Part shown: positions 1 through 5,222 of the stretch, piece by piece
Layout of the letters: every line of letters begins with the position of its first letter
Numbering within the stretch: position 1 is the stretch's first letter
Origin: Candidatus Thorarchaeota archaeon
GTDB taxonomy: Archaea; Asgardarchaeota; Thorarchaeia; Thorarchaeales; Thorarchaeaceae
DNA: 5,824 nt
NCBI GenBank assembly: GCA_018238825.1
Contig: JABCSP010000151.1
Location: 1-5,824, forward strand
Reading direction: 5' to 3'
Program-made: the position numbers and the translations under genes
Notes under the pieces: model-generated
The model's input: the letters and a program-made list of their open reading frames with translations, nothing else
Database searches by the model: none
What the model was told of the DNA's origin: nothing

Positions 1-318
1 AGCAAGTGCAATACCTGCAAGAATTAGTGATTCGGCAACCTTGTCTATCACAGAATCAGTAAGACCTCCAGCTTTAGTCGCAGAATCATTCATTCTGGCA
101 ACTGCACCATCTACACCATCAAGTAGACCAGTAATGAAAACCAGTATCCCAAACAGCTGTTGGAATTGTGTAAGAGGAAGAGAAATGAATGCAATCAAAG
201 CAAATAGAAGACTTGTGTAAGTTATCGAGTCTGGACGTACACCAGCTCTTGCAAATGGACGCGCAATCAATAAGACTAATCCTCTAAATATACCTCTAAC
301 TCGGAATTTACTCGGCAT
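1..318 (-). CDS. CDP-alcohol phosphotransferase, probably archaetidylinositol phosphate synthase (partial, N-terminal 106 residues)
   Basis: This is the N-terminal part of a membrane CDP-alcohol phosphotransferase; the rest lies beyond the left edge. My own translation from the ATG at 318-316 is open through 106 codons to base 1. Residues 67-92 match the family signature DGxxGxxARx8Gx3Dx3D exactly: DG at 67-68, DG at 70-71, AR at 74-75, G84, D88 and D92. These aspartates bind the divalent metal and CDP-diphosphate. Residues about 32-50 and 53-66 are hydrophobic and look like membrane helices. The family moves a phosphoalcohol between CDP and an acceptor; in Archaea the common member joins CDP-archaeol to inositol 1-phosphate, giving archaetidylinositol phosphate at the membrane. 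The start is firm: GGAGG at 331-327 sits 8 nt upstream, inside the end of the preceding gene, which stops 3 nt before this ATG. Family membership is seen directly. The exact head group (inositol, glycerol, serine) is inferred and cannot be settled from half the protein. Confidence 0.85.
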   Translation of the reverse strand, partial: MPSKFRVRGIFRGLVLLIARPFARAGVRPDSITYTSLLFALIAFISLPLTQFQQLFGILVFITGLLDGVDGAVARMNDSATKAGGLTDSVIDKVAESLILAGIALA

Positions 319-321
319 TTA

Positions 322-1362
322 CTATTCCTCCATTTTGAAACTTTCAGATTCATACATTACAATTCCACTAACCTTACTTCGATTAGGAATTTTAGACCGT
401 CCAAAAATAACTGCATTCTGAATCTCACAATAATCTCCAACTTCAGTGCCTTTGTCCAAGCTTGCATTCGGACCAATGCTACAATTTTCACCAATCTTGG
501 AATTTCCCTGAATAAGACAAGGACCGTTCAGGCTAACTCCACGCCCCACCTTAATTCCAGAACCTAGGTCTAGTGTATCACCTATTTCCATGGTATCACC
601 CGATGGAATAAATATAGAACCACGGTGCTGGATTTTCGCGGATTCTAGAAGTAATCTATTAGCCTCCAGTACATCGAAGATTGTATCAACGTCAAACCAG
701 GTCTCACGAACACTACATGATTGGATAATATGACCCTTTTCGATTATGTTGTTTAAAACTGAAACAGCCCTTGTAGAACCGCCATTCAATGCGGCTTGAC
801 AGTACTCGGTAAAATCAGGTGATACAACCATGAACATTGCGCTCCTCACTGTTGAATCAGCATTGCCTACTTCTCTTTGAACTCCCATAACACGACCAAG
901 AGAATCAACAGAAACTACACTTCCTAAAGTTCCATGGGAATCCACTGCTAATGTCACTATAGCGTTTTCATTTTCAGAATGATGTGAAATAATCATACTA
1001 ATGGCGTCGGAGGATATGAGTAAATCAACAGGGCAAATGATGGTTTCTTCGTTCAAGATCATATTCAATACAGTTGTGAGAGTCTGCAGTGGTCCGATCT
1101 CGTATTTAGGTACTTCAATAACCTGAACATCAGGTATATTTTCAAACTGAGATATTGCATCTCTAATCATATCACTCTTCCAGCCAACAGCAACTATGAT
1201 TTTTTGCACATTGGCTTTAGACAAACGCTCTATGCTCAGCTCCAAGAGGGTCTTCCCTGAAATCTGTATCAATGCCTTTGGTATGGCTCGGGTGAGTCCT
1301 TTCATTCGTTCACCCTTTCCAGCTGCCAATATCACGCCGTGAATGTGGATTCCTCCGCTCAC
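322..1362 (-). CDS. Sugar-phosphate nucleotidyltransferase with C-terminal left-handed beta-helix
   Basis: A soluble NTP-transferase that couples a sugar or polyol 1-phosphate to a nucleotide, releasing pyrophosphate. Counting from the GTG at 1362, residues 10-20 hold the nucleotide-binding loop (LAAGKGERM), K29 lies in PKAL, D113 in PVDLL is the likely metal ligand, and WFDVDT at 222-227 with AN at 234-235 closes the transferase fold. Residues about 258-336 are imperfect hexapeptide turns (EIGDTL, KVGRGV, SKIGEN, CSIGPN, TEVGDY), a left-handed beta-helix as in GlmU and GlgC relatives. At 346 residues the helix is short, and no acetyltransferase part is evident, so GlmU is unlikely. It is the first gene of an operon with the downstream CDP-alcohol phosphotransferase. 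The start is uncertain: GTG 1362 gives nine residues before the core, GTG 1335 almost none, and a GGAGG at 1356-1352 lies 7 nt before an ATT at 1344. The substrate is not determinable here; glucose, N-acetylglucosamine or inositol phosphate are all possible. Confidence 0.82.
   Translation of the reverse strand: MSGGIHIHGVILAAGKGERMKGLTRAIPKALIQISGKTLLELSIERLSKANVQKIIVAVGWKSDMIRDAISQFENIPDVQVIEVPKYEIGPLQTLTTVLNMILNEETIICPVDLLISSDAISMIISHHSENENAIVTLAVDSHGTLGSVVSVDSLGRVMGVQREVGNADSTVRSAMFMVVSPDFTEYCQAALNGGSTRAVSVLNNIIEKGHIIQSCSVRETWFDVDTIFDVLEANRLLLESAKIQHRGSIFIPSGDTMEIGDTLDLGSGIKVGRGVSLNGPCLIQGNSKIGENCSIGPNASLDKGTEVGDYCEIQNAVIFGRSKIPNRSKVSGIVMYESESFKMEE
327..331 (-). promoter_or_regulatory. Shine-Dalgarno site GGAGG for the CDP-alcohol phosphotransferase
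   Basis: On the minus strand GGAGG spans 331-327 within the last three codons of the nucleotidyltransferase gene and lies 8 nt before the ATG at 318. Two consecutive stops, TAG and TAA, separate the genes. The arrangement fixes the downstream start and indicates translational coupling in one transcript. Confidence 0.75.
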
Positions 1363-1433
1363 AGAACTCAGAGCACAAGGAACATATGGATGTTTGCAGG
1401 GATAGAAGTTGATGTCAATTGACAGCTGAAATT
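1363..1433. promoter_or_regulatory. Divergent intergenic region with a possible shared TATA-like element
   Basis: This short spacer separates the divergent nucleotidyltransferase (minus) and Sua5-family (plus) genes and must carry both promoters unless they lie inside coding sequence. The only TATA-like stretch I see is the palindromic CATATG at 1383-1388. It is 21-26 nt upstream of the minus-strand GTG at 1362, and would place a plus-strand transcription start near 1410. No clear BRE element is visible. A five-codon frame, ATG at 1412 to TGA at 1427-1429, ends just before the ATG at 1434. This is a positional inference only. Confidence 0.22.
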
Positions 1434-2123
1434 ATGAGAATAGAGGATTTAGCCAATTGTGATACCATTATCGAGAGGGCTGTAGAGATAGTCAAATCTG
1501 GAGGGGTTATTGTATATCCTACGGATACTAGTTACGGACTCGCGTGTGACCCTAAAATCCCAGAAGCTCTCGAAAGATTGATAGCTGTCAAGAGACGTGA
1601 CAGAAGAACAGGTGTCCCACTTCTGTTCAATAATTTAGAACAGTGCGAATTGTATCATGACTTTGGAAGTCTCGAAAGAGTCATTGTACGACTCTTCTGG
1701 CCAGGAATTCTAACACTAATTGTAGATGCCAGATCTGATGTTCCTAGGCATATCACTGCAGATCGAAGCACTATTGCAATCAGAGTACCAAATCATGTCA
1801 TACCAAGAGGTATTGCACAGAAAATAGGTGGACCAATCGTCGGTACAAGTGCAAATAGAAGTGGGGGTCAAACCCCGTTTGATGTAACAGTAGCTTTGAA
1901 TCAGTTGGGAGAGGAGGTTGATTTGTACATTGACGGCGGTCCTTCCCAATCAACTGATAGCTCTACAGTCATCGGTGTTGAAGGAACTGGAAAGGACGAA
2001 CCTCTAAATATCAAAGTCTATCGAGAGGGACAATTGACAATTAGTAAGTTGTCGGAGAGTCTCAAAGTAGATACAGATGCACTTAGTACTTGGTCTAGTA
2101 GATTTGTATACACAGATATGTGA
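1434..2123 (+). CDS. Sua5/YrdC/YciO family protein, probable L-threonylcarbamoyladenylate synthase
   Basis: Likely makes threonylcarbamoyl-AMP from threonine, bicarbonate and ATP, the first step of t6A37 synthesis in tRNA; cytoplasmic. From the ATG at 1434 (229 residues), the YrdC fold is complete: PTDTSYGL at 29-36, the KxR motif at 53-55 (KRR), WPG at 89-91, RVP at 117-119, and TSAN at 138-141 giving the SxN partner of KxR. STVI at 177-180 and REG at 197-199 complete it. The separate C-terminal Sua5 domain is absent, so this is the short YrdC-like form. The usual lysine just before PL after KxR is a valine here (GVPLL). The frame also permits a TTG start at 1419, with five more residues; neither start has a strong ribosome site. 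The TGA at 2121-2123 lies 7 nt before the THUMP gene's probable TTG. A YciO-type paralogue of unknown function cannot be excluded, but the KEOPS subunit close by favours the t6A role. Confidence 0.85.
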   Translation: MRIEDLANCDTIIERAVEIVKSGGVIVYPTDTSYGLACDPKIPEALERLIAVKRRDRRTGVPLLFNNLEQCELYHDFGSLERVIVRLFWPGILTLIVDARSDVPRHITADRSTIAIRVPNHVIPRGIAQKIGGPIVGTSANRSGGQTPFDVTVALNQLGEEVDLYIDGGPSQSTDSSTVIGVEGTGKDEPLNIKVYREGQLTISKLSESLKVDTDALSTWSSRFVYTDM

Positions 2124-2126
2124 GGG
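2122..2126 (+). promoter_or_regulatory. Shine-Dalgarno-like GAGGG deciding the THUMP gene start
   Basis: GAGGG overlaps the Sua5 stop codon and lies 4 nt before the TTG at 2131. It supports that TTG over the ATG at 2077, which sits inside the Sua5 gene and has no ribosome-site-like sequence before it. The arrangement suggests coupled translation of the two plus-strand genes. Confidence 0.55.
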
Positions 2127-2130
2127 AATT

Positions 2131-2667
2131 TTGCTGGGAGAATTCAATCTACTCGTAGCATGTCCTCGAGAACGTGAACGAGCTGCAAGGTCAGAAATAC
2201 AATATTTTATCGGAGATCTCATTGAAGACCCTGAATTGAAGGTGTCCAAAACCCATATCTCTGGTCTGCTTACATGCAAGACATCGTTAGATCCGTTTGA
2301 GGTAGTTCAGAAACTTAGAGAATTCGCGCTGGAGAACCCTTACCAATTTCGGTTTGCAATTCGATTTACTCCAATAGAACAATGTGTGGAATCTAATCTT
2401 GAATCAATAAAAGATGCAACACGAAACCTACTAGAAAAGATTGGAGAAGATGAGAGTTTTAGAGTGACTGTTCGGAGAAGACATACTGACCTGGAAAATA
2501 TGGAAGTCGTAATTGCAGTTGCTTCTGTAATTCAAAGAAAAGTGGATCTTGACAATCCGGACAAGATTGTGTTGGTCGAGATTGTGGGCGAAGTAACTGG
2601 AATATCTATCCTCGAGGATGAAACGGATATTCTTTCAATTATGACCATGAGAGATGATCAGTACTAA
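2131..2667 (+). CDS. THUMP-domain RNA-binding protein, Tan1/THUMPD1-like
   Basis: A small (178-residue) predicted tRNA-binding protein. From the TTG at 2131 it begins with MLGEFNLLVACPRERER, the N-terminal NFLD-like segment typical of Tan1-type proteins, and ends in a THUMP core: FRVTVRRRHT at 110-119, an ASxIxRKVDLxNPD stretch at about 131-144, and VEIVGEVTGISIL at 149-161 followed by DILSI. These are the hallmark THUMP strands and helix. No methyltransferase, thiouridine synthase or other catalytic domain is attached. In eukaryotes Tan1/THUMPD1 is the adaptor that lets the Kre33/NAT10 acetyltransferase make ac4C12 in tRNA; whether the archaeal relatives partner with TmcA-like enzymes is an inference. 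It follows the Sua5 gene with 7 nt between and is probably cotranscribed with it. The same frame opens at an ATG at 2077, overlapping the Sua5 gene by 47 nt, which would add 18 unconserved-looking residues; I judge that start unlikely. Confidence 0.85.
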   Translation: MLGEFNLLVACPRERERAARSEIQYFIGDLIEDPELKVSKTHISGLLTCKTSLDPFEVVQKLREFALENPYQFRFAIRFTPIEQCVESNLESIKDATRNLLEKIGEDESFRVTVRRRHTDLENMEVVIAVASVIQRKVDLDNPDKIVLVEIVGEVTGISILEDETDILSIMTMRDDQY

Positions 2668-2672
2668 TTAAC

Positions 2673-3263
2673 TCAAGCACCAAAACACACCTGAGACACT
2701 CTACTCACTACACATTTTGAGAGAGCCTGATTACGGGATGCTAAATCATCAGAATCGTAGAATTGTTTCATTTCTAATTCAGTTATTCCAAAATTCTGCA
2801 TAAGAGATCTGATTTTTTCAGATGTAGGACTGAACATTGGAGAGATTTCTTCGCCAACTTCTTCTGCAATCCCCATTAAACACTCTCGAACTTTCTTTTC
2901 GTCTTCATCTATGCACACAACCCCCACAGATGATAATTCATCATTGATTCCCATGATATCTAGTGCACGACCAATTTGGCGTTGTGCAGATACATAGACA
3001 ACCAATTCTACATCAAGGGTGCGGGAAATCATGTAATCACCCTTCAAAGCATTGACAGCATTTTGAGCCCCTGATAGAAGATGCATTTCATCAACTATCA
3101 TCATGCTATTAAGAAATTGACATGCCAGAACAGATTCAGAGAGAGATTTGGCTAACTCTAGAAGCTTATCTGTATCAAGACCTCTTGAGTTATTATTCTC
3201 AGAGATTCCAATACAAAGTTCTCCATCCTTTGTTACTAGTTTCTCAATTAGCAATTCAAACAC
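2673..3263 (-). CDS. cgi121: KEOPS complex subunit Cgi121
   Basis: A non-catalytic subunit of KEOPS, the cytoplasmic complex (Kae1, Bud32, Cgi121, Pcc1) that transfers threonylcarbamoyl from TC-AMP to A37 of tRNA. In the family, Cgi121 binds the N-lobe of the Bud32 kinase and, in archaeal work, the tRNA 3' CCA end. Seen here: the family core at residues 56-105, with HLL at 61-63, a helix AQNAVNALKG at 66-75, RTLDVELVVYVS at 81-92 and QRQIGRALDIMGI at 94-106, followed by a strand at 113-119. Archaeal members are commonly nearer 150 residues; this one has 196, with extra acidic and helical sequence around 120-175 before the final helix. The start is GTG 3263, 6 nt after the phosphoribosyltransferase stop. 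A TTG at 3254 preceded by AGGTG (3265-3261, spacing 6 nt) is an equally good start. It probably forms an operon with the phosphoribosyltransferase and converges on the THUMP gene, with 5 bp between stop codons. Confidence 0.85.
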   Translation of the reverse strand: MFELLIEKLVTKDGELCIGISENNNSRGLDTDKLLELAKSLSESVLACQFLNSMMIVDEMHLLSGAQNAVNALKGDYMISRTLDVELVVYVSAQRQIGRALDIMGINDELSSVGVVCIDEDEKKVRECLMGIAEEVGEEISPMFSPTSEKIRSLMQNFGITELEMKQFYDSDDLASRNQALSKCVVSRVSQVCFGA

Positions 3264-3269
3264 CTGATT

Positions 3270-3851
3270 CTAAAGCCGCTTCATGAAATAGTCAGCAACT
3301 GTTGGTTCAAAGCCAGCTTCGAATACTAAGCGTTCTCGTATTTGTTTCATGGTCAATGTAGGATCTTCTTTCTTGAATATCTTAACAAGAGCAATGATTG
3401 ACTCACGGTTTTCCCAGGGATATACAGTCCAACTAGTAGTTTTAACCATATAATAATCTGGAGTAACACAAGATGTGGGCTTTAGGTGTAGTACTGCAGA
3501 ACGTTGTTCTTCAACTCCCAGATCCTTGACATAGTTTATTGCATGGCGAAGACTGTCCCCTGTATCCGCAACCTCGTCAACTAGAAGAATACTTTTACCC
3601 TCACGAGTACCTGAAAGAGGTTGAGTGATCCTTGGTTCTCTTCCCTTTACACCAACATCAGTATAGTACTCAATCCGAATATTCTGTAACGTGTCTGCGT
3701 AAAGAACATCGGAGAGAATTCGTGCAGGAATCCAACCCCCACGAGCAATACCCACTATCATATCAGGTTTGAAACCGCTTGAATATATTTTCTCAGAAAG
3801 TCGTAGAGTTAGATTGTAGACGTCACTCCAGCTTAGAATAAGGTAATCCAT
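3270..3851 (-). CDS. Purine-type phosphoribosyltransferase (xanthine/guanine/hypoxanthine PRTase-like)
   Basis: A type I phosphoribosyltransferase, probably salvaging a 6-oxopurine with PRPP to the nucleotide in the cytoplasm. From the ATG at 3851 (193 residues) it shows the early pyrophosphate-contact loop GIARGGW at about 34-40, a typical Rossmann core, and the PRPP-binding motif LLVDEVADTGDSL at 89-101, with the paired acidic residues D92 and E93. VYPWE at 143-147 is the proline-tryptophan stretch seen in archaeal Gpt-like enzymes. The frame continues upstream to an ATG at 3896 (208 residues), but the conserved part begins at MDYLILSW. AGAGG at 3865-3861 lies 6 nt before a GTG at 3854 and 9 nt before the ATG at 3851, so the shorter form is preferred. 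Cgi121 follows 6 nt downstream, so cotranscription is likely. Base specificity cannot be read from the sequence; an OrfE/PyrE-type role is less likely given the purine-PRTase-like ending. Confidence 0.8.
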   Translation of the reverse strand: MDYLILSWSDVYNLTLRLSEKIYSSGFKPDMIVGIARGGWIPARILSDVLYADTLQNIRIEYYTDVGVKGREPRITQPLSGTREGKSILLVDEVADTGDSLRHAINYVKDLGVEEQRSAVLHLKPTSCVTPDYYMVKTTSWTVYPWENRESIIALVKIFKKEDPTLTMKQIRERLVFEAGFEPTVADYFMKRL

Positions 3852-3860
3852 CACTTGATG

Positions 3861-3865
3861 CCTCT
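3861..3865 (-). promoter_or_regulatory. Possible ribosome site AGAGG for the phosphoribosyltransferase
   Basis: AGAGG reads on the minus strand from 3865 to 3861, 6 nt before a GTG at 3854 and 9 nt before the ATG at 3851. It argues for a start downstream of the ATG at 3896, which has AGG immediately adjacent and so no workable spacing. Confidence 0.4.
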
Positions 3866-3896
3866 GGTTTTTCGTTAGTTCACCAGTAAAGTTCAT

Positions 3897-3954
3897 CCTA
3901 ATTAATGCACGCTACTTATCAGTAACCCGCGCTATTCTACAACAAGTGACTATT
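3897..3954. promoter_or_regulatory. Divergent promoter region with AT-rich palindrome TTAATTA-like element
   Basis: This spacer separates the phosphoribosyltransferase (minus) and hutI (plus). The AT-rich TAATTA at 3899-3904, palindromic and therefore readable on both strands, is the best TATA-like candidate. For the minus strand it would set transcription starting near 3875, leaving about 24 nt of leader with the AGAGG site before the ATG at 3851. For hutI it would start near 3930. A short inverted repeat, TACT-4 nt-AGTA, lies at 3913-3924. No BRE is obvious, and these are positional inferences only. Confidence 0.22.
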
Positions 3955-5220
3955 ATGAAACCAGACATTCTCCTAACAAATATTGGACAGATTGCTACAG
4001 TCGCAGGGCATAGTGAGAACCCAAAAACTGGGGAGGAACTAGGAGAATTATCCATAATCGAGAATGGTGCAATAGCAATCACAGAGGGGATAATTGTCGC
4101 TGTTGGAACTAATGCAGAGGTATTATCACAGATTACCCAGATGCCAGAACTTCCATCCATAGAATTCCCAAATATGCTAGCCACGCCAGGTTTTATCGAT
4201 AGCCACACTCACTTAGCTTTCGGCGGCTCACGAGAGAAAGATTTTGCAATGAAATTGGAAGGAAAAACCTACCTTGAGATATTAGAAGCTGGGGGAGGTA
4301 TTCTCAACACTCTCAGGTCAACAAGAAAGGCTACTCAAGGTGAGCTCTGTAGTAATGCATTCTCATATGCAGAAAGTATGCTTAGTATGGGAACAACAAC
4401 AATAGAAGCTAAGAGCGGGTACGGGTTGGATACTGAGAATGAAGTCAAGATGCTCCGAGCAATTGAAGAGCTTCGTCCAAAGATTCCAGTGGATCTTGTA
4501 TCCACTTTTCTGGGAGCCCATGCAATACCTCCTGAATTTGAGGGGCGAACAGACAATTATGTAGATTTAATCATTAACGAAATGATTCCAGCAGTAGCTG
4601 AAAGCAAGCTTGCAGAGTTCTGTGATGTTTTCTGTGAGAAAGGAGTGTTCAGTGTTGAACAATCACGGCATATACTACGAGCAGCAAAGATGAGTGGAAT
4701 GAAGCTCAAGGTCCATGCTGATGAAATCGTACAACTAGGTGGTGCAGAGCTCGCTGCAGAATTGGGTGCGGTCTCTGCAGACCACCTTTTGATGGCATCA
4801 GACGATGGACTTGAAGCAATGAAGAAAGCTGGAACAATTGCGACCCTACTCCCTACAACTGCATTCAGTCTTAATGCAAACTATGCAGATGCACGAAAGA
4901 TGATTGACATGGGTCTCTCAGTAGCGCTTGCTACAGATTTCAATCCGAATTGCGCAAATGAGTCGTTATTCTTCACAATTGCCCTTGCATGTTACAAAAT
5001 GAAGATGAAACCAAGAGAGGCACTCTCAGCAGTTACAATTAACGCAGCACATGCAATCAATAGAGGAAAAACACACGGTAGTATTGAGGTTGGTAAGAGA
5101 GCTGATATCCTAATTCTTGATTGTCCAAATCCTGAATATCTAACATGGAGATTTGGTGCAAACCTGGTTCACACTGTGATTACGAATGGACAGGTCGTTC
5201 ATACAAAGTTAGGACCATAG
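3955..5220 (+). CDS. hutI: Imidazolonepropionase (HutI)
   Basis: Hydrolyses 4-imidazolone-5-propanoate to N-formimino-L-glutamate, the third step of histidine degradation; cytoplasmic metallo-amidohydrolase. Counting from the ATG at 3955 (421 residues, normal family length), the metal-binding DSHTHL at 82-87 has H84 and H86, and the family-specific FGGSRE follows at 89-94. Further motifs are KSGYGLD at 153-159, LGAHAIPPE at 186-194, VHADE with H254, SADH with H277, and ATDFNPN with metal ligand D328. The N- and C-terminal segments form the small composite beta-sandwich domain of amidohydrolases (GKRADILIL near 380-388). The match is complete, with no damage. The frame also allows a GTG at 3946, three codons earlier; neither start has a convincing Shine-Dalgarno, and only a GTGA at 3946-3949 precedes the ATG. 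The gene converges on hutH with 2 bp between stop codons, so the two enzymes of one pathway come from opposing transcripts. Confidence 0.93.
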   Translation: MKPDILLTNIGQIATVAGHSENPKTGEELGELSIIENGAIAITEGIIVAVGTNAEVLSQITQMPELPSIEFPNMLATPGFIDSHTHLAFGGSREKDFAMKLEGKTYLEILEAGGGILNTLRSTRKATQGELCSNAFSYAESMLSMGTTTIEAKSGYGLDTENEVKMLRAIEELRPKIPVDLVSTFLGAHAIPPEFEGRTDNYVDLIINEMIPAVAESKLAEFCDVFCEKGVFSVEQSRHILRAAKMSGMKLKVHADEIVQLGGAELAAELGAVSADHLLMASDDGLEAMKKAGTIATLLPTTAFSLNANYADARKMIDMGLSVALATDFNPNCANESLFFTIALACYKMKMKPREALSAVTINAAHAINRGKTHGSIEVGKRADILILDCPNPEYLTWRFGANLVHTVITNGQVVHTKLGP

Positions 5221-5222
5221 TG

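Noticed and set aside
1716..1949. Minus-strand open frame of 77 codons opposite the Sua5-family gene
   Set aside because: It lies wholly antisense to a strongly motif-supported gene, has no recognisable domain, and has low-complexity, cysteine- and serine-rich composition typical of a shadow frame.
2004..2279. Minus-strand open frame of 91 codons spanning the Sua5-THUMP junction
   Set aside because: Antisense to two genes with clear family motifs; no domain, no ribosome site and shadow-like composition.
3913..3924. Inverted repeat TACT-TATC-AGTA between the phosphoribosyltransferase and hutI as an operator
   Set aside because: Four-base arms are expected by chance, and there is no second copy or regulator gene nearby to support it.
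3912..4208. Minus-strand open frame of 98 codons opposite the hutI N-terminus
   Set aside because: Somewhat hydrophobic and superficially membrane-like, but fully explained as the complement of hutI codons; no independent support.
4335..4556. Minus-strand open frame of 73 codons inside hutI
   Set aside because: Antisense to conserved HutI motifs including the KSGYGLD region; no family resemblance.
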